NCBI GenBank assembly: GCA_020846935.1
Contig: JADLCY010000011.1
Span: 372,001 to 436,000, forward strand
Source of the DNA: Gemmatimonadaceae bacterium
GTDB lineage: Bacteria > Gemmatimonadota > Gemmatimonadetes > Gemmatimonadales > Gemmatimonadaceae
Direction of reading: 5' to 3'
DNA: 64,000 nucleotides
Part shown: positions 8,484-17,107 of the stretch, one piece after another
How the letters are laid out: each line of letters starts with the position of its first letter
How positions within the stretch are numbered: position 1 is the stretch's first letter
Position numbers and translations under genes: made by a program
The notes under the pieces: model-generated
Told to the model about the DNA's origin: nothing
The model's database searches: none
Seen by the model: the letters and a program-made list of their open reading frames with translations, nothing else

Positions 8484-9188
8484 CTACCGCATGGACCCGC
8501 TGGCCACCTGCCGGATTTCGTCCGCAGTTCGGAGTTCGGGCCGCGCCCCGAGCAACCGCCCGATCAGCCCGGTGGCGTTGGCGACGGCAAACGAGACCCC
8601 GGACAGGTTGCGCTCCGCAGCGACACCGGGAATCGGCCGCGGCCAGGGCGACGCGCCCACGGGCCCGTCAGCTGAAGCCGAAACCGCCAGCGAGAAGCGC
8701 GGACAGGAAGGATCGACCACGACGCCAAGGACGCCGGCGAGCGAACCGGGATACCACTGGACTTCCCCGTCGTCGTACGCCGAGACGACGAGCGCACCAC
8801 GCACCAACGCAGCGCTCAGCGCGGCTTCGAAGATGGGCACGTGGACCGCGTTCCTGGTGCCGAGGCTCAGGTTCACGAGGCGGGCGCCATCCTCCACCGC
8901 CCACACGATCGCGTCGGCGAGCATGCGCGCGCTTGTAGCGAGCGTGCGATCGAGCACGCGCACGGGAACGAGCGTCGCCTCGGGGAGCTTCTCCCGGATC
9001 GCCGCCGCGACGGCCGTGCCGTGTCCGAGGCGATCCACCGTGTCCGCTCGGTCGTCTCCAACGAGCGAGATCCCGCAGGCCAGCGCACCCACGTGGGGAT
9101 GTCCCGGCGCCACGCCGCTATCGATGACGGCGACGCGGAGCCCGGCGCCGCCCGACGCCTCCGAGGGCGACCACAACTTGCCGCTCAC
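8484..9188 (-). CDS. qhpE: Subtilisin-like protease, QHNDH maturation (QhpE-like)
   Basis: S8 serine protease domain of 234 residues with Asp23 (VAVIDSGV), His56 (RLGHGTAVA) and Ser199 (SGVSFAVANATG) as the triad. It has no signal peptide, so it acts in the cytoplasm. In known QHNDH clusters QhpE removes the leader of the cross-linked gamma subunit, and its place as last gene of this cluster fits. The oxyanion Asn of subtilisins appears replaced by Asp (SAYDDG where AGNDG is usual). GTG 9188 overlaps the stop of a 21-codon ORF (GTGA). The open frame continues to 9407 but would run inside the ABC transporter gene. Confidence 0.85.
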   Translation of the reverse strand: MSGKLWSPSEASGGAGLRVAVIDSGVAPGHPHVGALACGISLVGDDRADTVDRLGHGTAVAAAIREKLPEATLVPVRVLDRTLATSARMLADAIVWAVEDGARLVNLSLGTRNAVHVPIFEAALSAALVRGALVVSAYDDGEVQWYPGSLAGVLGVVVDPSCPRFSLAVSASADGPVGASPWPRPIPGVAAERNLSGVSFAVANATGLIGRLLGARPELRTADEIRQVASGSMR

Positions 9189-9250
9189 GGCATCAGGTCG
9201 GGCTCGAGGAAGGCGGAAAGCTCTTGCGTGATCGCCGAGCGCGCGAGCAT
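9185..9250 (-). CDS. 21-residue ORF between qhpF and qhpE
   Basis: ATG at 9250 and TGA at 9187-9185 encode MLARSAITQELSAFLEPDLM plus a final Pro. It begins 24 bp after the qhpF stop, and its stop overlaps the qhpE GTG as GTGA. Either it is a real tiny gene or coupling leader, or it is the true N-terminus of QhpE displaced by a frameshift. The peptide looks helical and acidic, more like the beginning of a protein than a processed peptide. I cannot decide between these. Confidence 0.4.
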   Translation of the reverse strand: MLARSAITQELSAFLEPDLMP

Positions 9251-9274
9251 TGACAAGGGTGGCACGGGCTGTCG

Positions 9275-10963
9275 CTATGCGCTCGCCGACGTCACGACGG
9301 AGCGGTCCTCCACCAGGCGGCCGGCCTCCAGCACGACGGTGCGCCCAGCCATGGCGGCCACGTGTGCGCGATGCGTGATGAGGATGACCGTACGCTGCGC
9401 GAGCCATGGTCCCATGGCGCCAAAGACCGTTGCTTCGGTCGCGGGATCCAGCGCGTTGGTCGCCTCGTCGAGCAGGAGCACGCGCGGATTGGCCAGCCAG
9501 GCACGGGCGAGCGCCAGGCGCTGCCGCTCGCCCGACGACAGCGAGCGCCCGCGTTCTCCGAGCACCGTCGCCAGTCCCTCCGGGGCAGCGGCGAGCCAGT
9601 CACCAAGGCCCGTCACGGTGAGTGCCTCCTGCAGGCGCGCATCGGTCGCACTCGGGTCGGCCACTCGGAGGTTCTCGGCGATCGATGCGTGGAACACGAA
9701 CGGCTCGGTCTCGACGGCAAGCACCGACTGCCTGACGACGGCGAGCGGAAGCTGGCGCAGATCGATGCCGTCGAGACGCACCACGCCGCGCTGCGGGTCG
9801 GCGTGCCTGACGAGGAGGTCGGCGATGGTCGACTTTCCGCCCCCACTCGTGCCAACGACCGCCAGGCACGCCCCGGGGTCGACGGACAGCGACACACCGT
9901 CGAGCACCGCGCCGCGGTCGAACGCGTACAGCACGTCATCGAGCCGCACCTCGCCACGAACGGGGGTCGCCGCGCGCGTGGGCGCTTGCGGATCCACGAC
10001 CTCCACGGGCACATCGAGGATCTCGTGGACACGTTTGAGTGACACGCGCGCCGAAGCCACACTCGCATAGATGCCCATCAGTCCCTGGACCGGGCCCAAC
10101 AGGCGCATCTGATAGGCGGCGAACGCGACGAGCGTGCCCATCGTGATCTCGCCGGTGATCACGCGCCACCCACCGTACATGAAGACGACGGCACTGCCGG
10201 CGGCGAGCAGCACCCCGGGCAATCCACCCGACAGGTACGTCTGCCGCCTCATGGTCATCAAGGCGTCAACAAACCCGGCGTTGCGCTCCCGAAACTCGGA
10301 CTCGCTTCGCTGCTGCGCGTTGTGCGCGACGAGCAGCTTCATGCCCTGCAACGCCTCGATGAGGAACGTGCCCGTTCCGGCCGAGCGATCGCGCACCGCC
10401 GTGACCGAGCCTTCGAGCTGTCGCCGGTAGCGCCGCAGCGCCCACAGTGCCGGGGGCAGCGCGAGCAGCCCAACGACAAAGAGCCGCGAGTCGAGGAGAA
10501 CCAGCATCACGACGCTGCCGACGAGGTAGACCACCTGCCCGATCCACGCCAGCGCCACCTCGGCCGCCACCCGCTGGATCTCGGCGATGTCGCTGTTGAT
10601 GCGGGACGCGATCTGTCCGATCGGCGTGGCGGCGAACCAGCGCGGCGACAGCCGCTGCAGGTGGCGGAACACGTCGAGCCGCATGTCGAACAGGATGTCC
10701 GCCGACACGCGCGTGTAGCGGAGCCCGCTCACCACGTTGACGAAGAACGACGCAGCCGTGAGTCCGACGAACCCGGCGACCACCCAGGCAAGCGCCGTGA
10801 GGTCACGACCGATCAGCGCGCGATCGACGAGGATCTTGGAGAGGAACGGTTGCGTCAGCGAGAGCGCCGTGCCGACGAGCGAAAGGCCAACGACGGGAAG
10901 CAGGCGGCCGACGTAGGGACGCACGTAGCGCAGCGCGCGTCGAAAGTCACCACCGTCAGCCAC
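9275..10963 (-). CDS. qhpF: ABC transporter, fused permease-ATPase (QhpF-like)
   Basis: 562-residue type I exporter half-transporter. A six-helix membrane domain fills about residues 15-310. The nucleotide-binding domain has Walker A GTSGGGKST, the signature LSSGERQRLALARAWL, Walker B RVLLLDEATNALD and the switch histidine LITHR. There is no N-terminal peptidase domain, in line with proteolysis by the separate QhpE. In QHNDH systems QhpF is needed to move the matured gamma subunit to the periplasm. Start is GTG 10963; the gene lies 25 bp after qhpB. Generic multidrug export is the alternative reading if context is ignored. Confidence 0.85.
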   Translation of the reverse strand: MADGGDFRRALRYVRPYVGRLLPVVGLSLVGTALSLTQPFLSKILVDRALIGRDLTALAWVVAGFVGLTAASFFVNVVSGLRYTRVSADILFDMRLDVFRHLQRLSPRWFAATPIGQIASRINSDIAEIQRVAAEVALAWIGQVVYLVGSVVMLVLLDSRLFVVGLLALPPALWALRRYRRQLEGSVTAVRDRSAGTGTFLIEALQGMKLLVAHNAQQRSESEFRERNAGFVDALMTMRRQTYLSGGLPGVLLAAGSAVVFMYGGWRVITGEITMGTLVAFAAYQMRLLGPVQGLMGIYASVASARVSLKRVHEILDVPVEVVDPQAPTRAATPVRGEVRLDDVLYAFDRGAVLDGVSLSVDPGACLAVVGTSGGGKSTIADLLVRHADPQRGVVRLDGIDLRQLPLAVVRQSVLAVETEPFVFHASIAENLRVADPSATDARLQEALTVTGLGDWLAAAPEGLATVLGERGRSLSSGERQRLALARAWLANPRVLLLDEATNALDPATEATVFGAMGPWLAQRTVILITHRAHVAAMAGRTVVLEAGRLVEDRSVVTSASA

Positions 10964-10988
10964 GGGGACACCGCCGGTCAGTCACTCG

Positions 10989-12071
10989 TCACGGAACGAC
11001 GAGAACGCGCGTCATGTCGGCCCGATACTCGACGGTGCGGATCTTCTGCAGCGTCTCCGCATCGTAGAGGTCGATCGTCGGACCAGCCGTGTGCACGTAC
11101 AGCACGCGACCGTTCGAGCTCACCGAGAGGCCCATGCGTGGTCGCCCGTCGAACTCGACGCGCTGGCTCACCTGACGGTTCTCGAGGTCGAACGTCCAGA
11201 ACTGGTAGTTCCCTACCTGTTGACGCAGGCCGAACGCCCGGCGTCGGCCCGGCGCGAGCGCAAACCCCACGGGCTCGCTGGGCCCCAGGGAATAGAAGTC
11301 GACCGCACGCCGGGCCAGGTCGACGCGCGCCACGCCCATGAGCGCGCGGTGGTTCACCGGATCCGTCGTGCGAAAGAGGCTCGTGTAGAAGCCTGGCTCA
11401 TCGTACAGGCTCTCCGGGAACCCGAAGCTCAGCCGCCCCACGCCGTCATCGATCGAGTGCTGCAGGTCGAAACGATCGACTTCCCTGAGCGTGGCGGTGT
11501 CGTACACCAGGATGTCGTCGGCCGTGAAGAAGTACATCAGGCCGCCGTCGGGCGAAAAGAGCACCTGCGCGAACTCGCGCTCCTCGCCACCGGGCCAGCG
11601 AATCGTGTCCGTCACCACCTTCCGCGCCAGGTCGTACTTGAGGAGCGTGGGCCTCCCGATCACCCACCGATCCGACTTGCGCTGCGCCGTCTTCACCAGC
11701 AGTACGGCGAACCGGTCGCGAGGATCGATGTTGAAGTTCCGGATGCGCACCCGCACCGAATCGTTGGAGAGCGAGAACTGGCCTTTCGCCTTCCGCGTCG
11801 CGAGATCGAACACTTCGATGGACTCGAAGTTGGGTTCGATGATGTACATCGACTTGCGATCAGCCGAGAGCGTCATGCCCATCGGGATGCCGATGGACAC
11901 GCGCATCGAGTCGCGCACGTTCATCGACGCCTCGTCGATGACGAGGACCTTCCTGTCGTAGGTGCCGTAGTAGATCGTGCCCGTGCCGCCGCTGGGCGCC
12001 TGCGCCGCCAGCGACCGGATGGCCGCGGCGCCGAGCAGCGCCGCCGCGAGCACTTGGGCGCGGACGCTCAT
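10989..12071 (-). CDS. qhpB: QHNDH beta subunit (seven-bladed propeller type)
   Basis: 360 residues with an N-terminal signal peptide (hydrophobic AQVLAAALLGAAA then SLAAQA) followed by repeated beta-propeller blades: GTIYYGTYDRKVLVID, GMTLSADRKSMYIIEPN, VLFSPDGGLMYFFTADDILVYD, LSVSSNGRVLYVHTAGPTIDLYD. This is the layout of the 40-kDa beta subunit of quinohemoprotein amine dehydrogenase, which docks on the gamma subunit and helps form the active site in the periplasm. ATG 12071 overlaps the gamma stop (ATGA), tying the two together. On its own it could be any propeller protein; the neighbours make the call. Confidence 0.88.
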   Translation of the reverse strand: MSVRAQVLAAALLGAAAIRSLAAQAPSGGTGTIYYGTYDRKVLVIDEASMNVRDSMRVSIGIPMGMTLSADRKSMYIIEPNFESIEVFDLATRKAKGQFSLSNDSVRVRIRNFNIDPRDRFAVLLVKTAQRKSDRWVIGRPTLLKYDLARKVVTDTIRWPGGEEREFAQVLFSPDGGLMYFFTADDILVYDTATLREVDRFDLQHSIDDGVGRLSFGFPESLYDEPGFYTSLFRTTDPVNHRALMGVARVDLARRAVDFYSLGPSEPVGFALAPGRRRAFGLRQQVGNYQFWTFDLENRQVSQRVEFDGRPRMGLSVSSNGRVLYVHTAGPTIDLYDAETLQKIRTVEYRADMTRVLVVP

Positions 12072-12427
12072 GGGAAAATGAGGTCGATCTTGCGCCAGTC
12101 CTGCTGCGCGGCCGCACACTTGGCCGTCCAGTCCGGCGCGTGGTTGTACAGGTCGGGAACGTGGATCGGCCAAAAGCAGGTGATGTAGCAGTCGTACAGA
12201 TCCCGCTCGACGGGCTGACAGAGCCCGGCGGTGGATCCGGTGCTATCGACCTCCCAGCCGGGGGAGAACACGAAGGAGCACCCGAGCGGGATGTGCGGCC
12301 CTTCCGGTACGCGAGGCCCCTGGGTCCCCTGGAGGGCCACGACGTCGCTCGCATCGTGAACGTCCGGCGGAGCATTCAGCTGCTCGATCGTCCGGGCCTT
12401 GCGGTTGACGGCCTTGAGATGGCGCAT
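12068..12427 (-). CDS. qhpC: QHNDH gamma subunit, CTQ-bearing precursor
   Basis: 119-residue precursor of the small catalytic subunit. The C-terminal 70 residues match the spacing of known gamma subunits: Cys50-Glu59, Cys70-Asp76 and Cys84-Asp92 fit the three thioether pairs, and Cys80-Trp86 fits the pair that becomes cysteine tryptophylquinone. Landmarks are PGWEVD, LCQP, VPDL and the closing DWRKIDLIFP. The leader (MRHLKAVNRKART...) is not Sec-like, as in known systems where the radical SAM enzyme acts on it in the cytoplasm. It has two extra cysteines-free linker residues before Gly49, making it longer than the roughly 28-residue leaders described elsewhere; cleavage site unknown. Start ATG 12427, 27 bp after qhpD. 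Confidence 0.93.
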   Translation of the reverse strand: MRHLKAVNRKARTIEQLNAPPDVHDASDVVALQGTQGPRVPEGPHIPLGCSFVFSPGWEVDSTGSTAGLCQPVERDLYDCYITCFWPIHVPDLYNHAPDWTAKCAAAQQDWRKIDLIFP

Positions 12428-12454
12428 GTCCGATGATCGGTGATCGGTGGTCGA

Positions 12455-13873
12455 TCAGGCGTCGAACTGACGAAGGAACTCGGGACGACGTGCGGCGAGC
12501 GTCGCGTACACCTCGAGGCACGTCGCACTCCAGCGACGGATCCACTCGCAATAGTGCAGGTTTGGCGCCTCGGTCGATCCGTAGCGCGTCTGTGCCTCGT
12601 GGTAGCACCCCCCGGCACAGAGCGATCGCGCCCAGCAGGTATGACAGTCGGTCTTGTTGTCGATGTGGTGCCGGCGGAGGTAGTCGTCCTGCAAGGCATG
12701 ATCGACCCCGTCGCGCACCGTGCCAAGCTTGTGCCGGTCGGAGCCCGCGAAGCGATGGCAGAGCCCGACGTCGCCGTCGGTGGCCACGCCCAGCAAGCCG
12801 AGCCCTGCACCGCACGGGTAGGCCTTGGCCACGCCCTTGTGGATCTCGTCGAGCGTGTCGCGCACGTTGGAGAACCCGTGGTGACGTCCCTGGAGCGACG
12901 TCTCCCTGTACTCCGCCGCCAGCACCTGAAACTGCCCGAGCATCTCCTCGAAGCCTTCGGCCTGGATCGCGTAGTCGCGCTGCCACGACGTCGTCACGGG
13001 CGCGAAGCCCACTTCCCAGAACCCGATCTCCTCCTTGAGGTGCCGGTAGATGTTGACGACATCGAGGTTGCCCTTCGTGAGCGTCACCCGTGCCCCGATC
13101 GGCCGGCGGTTGTGGCGACGCAGCAACTCCTTCACACGCGGGATCACGACGTCGTAGCTCCCCGCGCCATTGGCAAACACGCGCAACGCATCCTGCTGCT
13201 CCCGTGCGCCGTCCATCGACACCGTGACCCCGACGTCGTTCTCCACCATCCAGTCGATGATCTCCTCGCGCAGAAGCGTCGCGTTGGTCGTCAACGAGGC
13301 GTCCACCGACTTGCCCAGGGCCGCGGCGCGCTCCTTCGCGTAGCCGAGCGCGAATTTCAGCACCTTGAAGTTGAGCAGCGTCTCGCCGCCAAAGAACGTG
13401 AGGTGCACGTGGGACTGCGCGCCCGACTCGGACAACATGAAGTCGACGCTCTCCCGCGCGGTCTCCTCGCTCATGAAGCGCGGCTTCGTCGTGGGCTCGA
13501 CGATCCGATCCTCGCCGTATTCGTAGCAGTACTTGCAACTCAGGTTGCACTTGCTCGTCACGTTCATGACGAGCGTGGTCAGCGGAATGCGTCGGCGCGG
13601 ACCCTCGGCGGCGGGCGCGGGCTTTGGCGCGGCCACCGGACGCACCGCCTGGGCCGCGACCAGCTCGTCGATCGTCTCGCCCAGCAGCGTCGGCTCGAAG
13701 CGCGCCGCGAGGCGGTCGAGCAGCGCGTCACGAGCGAGGTCGCCTTCGCCGAGGGCGTCGAGTACCGCCGCCGACGGGCCGTCGAGGCGAAAGACGGCGG
13801 CCGACGGCACGAGATAGACGTGCGTGGCGCCGTCGGCGTCGAACTGATGAAACTCCCCGCGTCGCAGCAGCAT
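12455..13873 (-). CDS. qhpD: Radical SAM/SPASM peptide cyclase QhpD
   Basis: 472-residue radical SAM enzyme. The CX3CX2C cluster is Cys109-Cys113-Cys116 (SKCNLSCKYCYEYG). A C-terminal SPASM region carries further cluster cysteines (CHTCWARSLCAGGCYHEA and a late YCEW). An N-terminal segment of about 80 residues looks like a PqqD-type peptide-recognition domain. QhpD makes the Cys-to-Asp/Glu thioether links in the gamma subunit, which is encoded 27 bp downstream. The start overlaps the alpha-subunit stop as TGATG. The frame is open to 13993, but the ATG at 13873 (MLLRRGEFHQFDADG) is the sensible start. Confidence 0.93.
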   Translation of the reverse strand: MLLRRGEFHQFDADGATHVYLVPSAAVFRLDGPSAAVLDALGEGDLARDALLDRLAARFEPTLLGETIDELVAAQAVRPVAAPKPAPAAEGPRRRIPLTTLVMNVTSKCNLSCKYCYEYGEDRIVEPTTKPRFMSEETARESVDFMLSESGAQSHVHLTFFGGETLLNFKVLKFALGYAKERAAALGKSVDASLTTNATLLREEIIDWMVENDVGVTVSMDGAREQQDALRVFANGAGSYDVVIPRVKELLRRHNRRPIGARVTLTKGNLDVVNIYRHLKEEIGFWEVGFAPVTTSWQRDYAIQAEGFEEMLGQFQVLAAEYRETSLQGRHHGFSNVRDTLDEIHKGVAKAYPCGAGLGLLGVATDGDVGLCHRFAGSDRHKLGTVRDGVDHALQDDYLRRHHIDNKTDCHTCWARSLCAGGCYHEAQTRYGSTEAPNLHYCEWIRRWSATCLEVYATLAARRPEFLRQFDA

Positions 13874-15573
13874 CAGGGCGCCGTCCGCGCCGGCTCCCAG
13901 CGCATGTACAGCGGGACGGTGACGATGAGCAGCGCCCGACCCTTGAGCGCCCGGGCCCCTGCGGTTGCTGGCGTGTAGGTCGCCACAACCCACACGTCGC
14001 CGATGTTGTTGCGGTTGCGGGAGCGCTGCGCGTTGGGCCCGTCCACGGCCGGCGTGAACAACCCCGTGCCGTCGATCGTTCCCACGAACTTCGTGTCGTC
14101 GTCCTTGAACGTCACGCCATACTCCTCGAGCCCCCAGCTCACCGGCACCGCACCCACCTCGATGTCGTCGTCGGTCTCGGGCTTGCCGTCGGGACCGTTG
14201 AGGTAGCCCACCGCCTCGAAGCGGGAAAATTGCTTGGGGAATCGTACGCCGCCGATGCGCGCCATGCCGGAGGCGGGCGTCACGCGGATGCGGTCGATGG
14301 TGCGCCAGGCCACCAGCGCCTGACGCAGCGAGGCGCCGCCAACAAAGAGATCCCGGGCTCCCACGGTCGCGGTGCTGTCGACGCTCACCCGGACGACCAG
14401 TTCATCGCCGGTTCCCCGCACCACGCGCTCCACCGCGACGCCGGGGCCGAAGTCAATGGCGCCCGGGGTCGCGGCGCGCGGGAGGTTCGATCCGTACACC
14501 GTCACGTCGACGCCTCGCTCGCCGACCCGTACGCCGCGAGGCCACACACCGGTCACCTGGGTGCCCGTGCCGGCGCGGCGCAGCGTCACGTCCATCCCAA
14601 ACTCGTCGTAGCCGCCGCGGAACCAGCGGCCGGTCACTTCCTGCCATCCGGGCTCCACCGACAGCACCTCGCGCCACGAGCTGTCGCTCGGCGTGCCCGT
14701 CACCGACGAACGGCCGCGCCACTGATGCCCGGTATACACCACGGACTTGCCGTCCCTCGTGATCACCGGACCGCCGGCAGCATAGCGATAGGTCGCCCGC
14801 GTCGTGAACTCGTCATCGGTGCCGGGCACGCGCGTAGCGACGAGACGGCCATGGAATGGGCCCTTCCCCGCTTCGTAGCCGGTGAGCAGCCACGTGCCCT
14901 CGAGTGGCGCCGGCCGCATGGTCGCCGACCACGCGTTCCACTCCGTCGTGCGAAGCGGGAACGCGCGCGACAGGTGCGCGATCGCCTGATCCATCGGGTG
15001 CGGCTGCGGCGCGCTGTCCGCCGGGCTCGGCGCCGCGCGTCGGAACGCCTGGAAGTCGGAGTTGGGGTAGTAGCCTCGGTGTGTGGCCACGAGCAGCTCC
15101 CACTCCGTTCGCGTTCGCCGCTGCGTGATCACGCGACCCAGCGAGTGACAGGCGCGACACGTTCGCTCGGTATTCGCATCCGCCGTATAGCGGTAGTCGA
15201 TCGAGCGACGCTCGGTCTCGAAGCGCCCCGGCCTCACCTCGGCGGGAGCAAGGCCCTGCGTGTTGGCGAGGTACTTCACGATCGCGCGCGCATCCGCCGG
15301 GTCGAGACGCACGCGGACGAGACTCGCCATTCGTCGGATCGACGCCTCCCACCCCTCCGGCGTCTTGCGCATGAACGAGATGCGTCCAAGGCGACCGGCC
15401 GAGTCCGCCTTGTGACAGGTCGCGCAGCGTCGCAGGATCAGCGGGTCGCGGATCACGAAGCCCGAGGTGTCTGCATTGCGCGGCGCCTGCGCGCCGGCGC
15501 CGGGCGCCGCCAGGACGCCTGCCACCAGCACGAGCGCAAGAACCGTTGGTCGTCGTGGGCGCATGAGAGCCAT
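13873..15573 (-). CDS. qhpA: QHNDH alpha subunit, diheme cytochrome c
   Basis: 566-residue secreted protein. A signal peptide (TVLALVLVAGVLAAPGAGAQA) leads to two heme c sites, CATCH at residues 50-54 and CRACH at 139-143, then a long beta-rich region with Ig-like or barrel segments. Diheme head plus beta-domain tail is the plan of the QHNDH alpha subunit, which takes electrons from CTQ and passes them on in the periplasm. Two ATGs (15573 and 15564) lie close together; I use the first. The frame stays open back to 16014 but would overlap qhpG, so that start is rejected. It begins 27 bp after the qhpG stop. Confidence 0.92.
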   Translation of the reverse strand: MALMRPRRPTVLALVLVAGVLAAPGAGAQAPRNADTSGFVIRDPLILRRCATCHKADSAGRLGRISFMRKTPEGWEASIRRMASLVRVRLDPADARAIVKYLANTQGLAPAEVRPGRFETERRSIDYRYTADANTERTCRACHSLGRVITQRRTRTEWELLVATHRGYYPNSDFQAFRRAAPSPADSAPQPHPMDQAIAHLSRAFPLRTTEWNAWSATMRPAPLEGTWLLTGYEAGKGPFHGRLVATRVPGTDDEFTTRATYRYAAGGPVITRDGKSVVYTGHQWRGRSSVTGTPSDSSWREVLSVEPGWQEVTGRWFRGGYDEFGMDVTLRRAGTGTQVTGVWPRGVRVGERGVDVTVYGSNLPRAATPGAIDFGPGVAVERVVRGTGDELVVRVSVDSTATVGARDLFVGGASLRQALVAWRTIDRIRVTPASGMARIGGVRFPKQFSRFEAVGYLNGPDGKPETDDDIEVGAVPVSWGLEEYGVTFKDDDTKFVGTIDGTGLFTPAVDGPNAQRSRNRNNIGDVWVVATYTPATAGARALKGRALLIVTVPLYMRWEPARTAP

Positions 15574-15599
15574 GTTGTAACGCGGGCAATCGCGGGCTG

Positions 15600-17105
15600 T
15601 CAAGCGAACGTGGCCCCACCCAGGCCAACCAGCACGGCGAGCGCCCCAAGGAAGTCGGGGAGCGCAACGGGTCCGAGCCGCCTGGTGTATTCGCCGTACA
15701 TGGCGCCGGCGTCGTCGCTCGTGGTCGCGACCTCCAGCGCGACCATCAGGTCGACGTTCCGCAGGTAGCGCACCGGCTCCTCGAGCCCGGGGAGCACCAG
15801 GTGGCGCGCCTCCACCACCACGTTGCCGCGCACGAGTGGCCGATTCGCGAACGCGAGACCCGCGGCCGGAACGAGTCGCGCGCTCGCGCGAGTGCGCAGC
15901 GCGTCGAACGCCCGCTGCACCTCGGCCGAGCCGCGCAGTCGCTCGATGGACTCGGACTCCGGTTCGTCCACGTGCAGCGCGGCTCGGGCGCCCCAGAAGC
16001 CGGCATCGCTCCATCCCGCGGCCCGGTAAACGGAGACCAGTTCCCGGTGGGCTGCGGACACGTAGGCGCGCTCACGCTCGGCATACAACGCGAGCGCCGG
16101 CGCCGTCGAGCCCGGCGTGATCAGCGCGCTGTGCACCACCACCGCCGCGAGCCACGCCGAGGCCAGCGCCTTCTTTACTCCAAAGGACGACAGCGGGTCG
16201 ATGAACGAGGCGGCATCCCCGACAGCCAGGAGACGTTCTGCGGGCACCGCATCGGCTACGTAAGGCGTCGCGTCACACGCCCACGCCGGCCCATCCCACC
16301 GAGCGCCCTCTGTTGCCGCGGCAAGGGCGGGGAGGTCGGCAAGCAGGTCGTGATACCGCGCAGCGAGTTCGGGGCCCGCCGCGAGAGGTGTCGCCGCCGG
16401 GTCGAGCATAACGGTGAAGTACCGGCGCACCCGCGATACCGGCACCGACCATCCCCAGCCCCACGGCCGGCTCTCGACCAAAGTGTGCGACGCGTCGGGC
16501 AGGTCCCAGGCGTCACGCTCCCACACACCGACCAGCCCGAACATCCGCGGGGCGCCTGGCCCGAGCTGCGCAACAGTGGCGCCAGCCGCCGGCTGCATGT
16601 TCGCAGCACGCCACTGCCGAGCGACCGCACGAGCGCGACCGGTGCAATCGAGCACCCAGCGTGCGCGTACCGCGCGCTCACCAGTCGGCGACGCAATGCA
16701 CGTCGCATACCGCATCCCGTCGTCCGCAATGGAGGTGAGGGAGGCCAGGTGCCAGACCGTTGCGCCGGCGGCGTGGGCCGCATCGCTGAGCACGGCCTCC
16801 AGGTGATCACTCGCGACCTGATAGCCAGTGGCTCCGTCAGGGAAGTACTCCACGCGACGCGGCGTGTCGCCCCACCACACAGTGTTGCCGGTGCTTCGGA
16901 CAAAGCCGGCCTCCTCCACCGCGGCGCGGATCCCAATCGCGTCCAGCAGTCCGTTGCAGCTCGGCGGGAGGGACTCGGCGAGCGGTCGCCGGCCGGCGCT
17001 CCCGGCCCGATCGAGCAGCAGCGTCGTGTGGCCCCAGCTCGCGAGCAGTCGGGCGGCGGCGCATCCCGCCGGCCCGGCCCCGACAACGAGGACGTCGACG
17101 TCCAC
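15600..17105 (-). CDS. qhpG: FAD-dependent monooxygenase, QhpG-like
   Basis: 501-residue flavoprotein with a Rossmann GAGPAG at residues 9-14 and a later FAD contact motif VGDAASFIDPLSSFGVKKALASAW, resembling tryptophan halogenases and related monooxygenases. In QHNDH clusters QhpG oxygenates the gamma-subunit tryptophan on the way to CTQ, and it directly precedes qhpA here. The GTG at 17105 is 2 bp after the stop of the upstream gene and gives MDVDVLVVGAGPAG. The longer frame to 17426 lies inside that gene and is rejected. Confidence 0.87.
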   Translation of the reverse strand: MDVDVLVVGAGPAGCAAARLLASWGHTTLLLDRAGSAGRRPLAESLPPSCNGLLDAIGIRAAVEEAGFVRSTGNTVWWGDTPRRVEYFPDGATGYQVASDHLEAVLSDAAHAAGATVWHLASLTSIADDGMRYATCIASPTGERAVRARWVLDCTGRARAVARQWRAANMQPAAGATVAQLGPGAPRMFGLVGVWERDAWDLPDASHTLVESRPWGWGWSVPVSRVRRYFTVMLDPAATPLAAGPELAARYHDLLADLPALAAATEGARWDGPAWACDATPYVADAVPAERLLAVGDAASFIDPLSSFGVKKALASAWLAAVVVHSALITPGSTAPALALYAERERAYVSAAHRELVSVYRAAGWSDAGFWGARAALHVDEPESESIERLRGSAEVQRAFDALRTRASARLVPAAGLAFANRPLVRGNVVVEARHLVLPGLEEPVRYLRNVDLMVALEVATTSDDAGAMYGEYTRRLGPVALPDFLGALAVLVGLGGATFA

Positions 17106-17107
17106 GC

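Noticed and set aside
12440-15768. Long plus-strand frames opposite qhpD and qhpA (512 and 714 codons)
   Set aside because: Antisense shadows of well-supported genes with motifs; compositions are Arg/Ala/His-rich with no recognisable fold.
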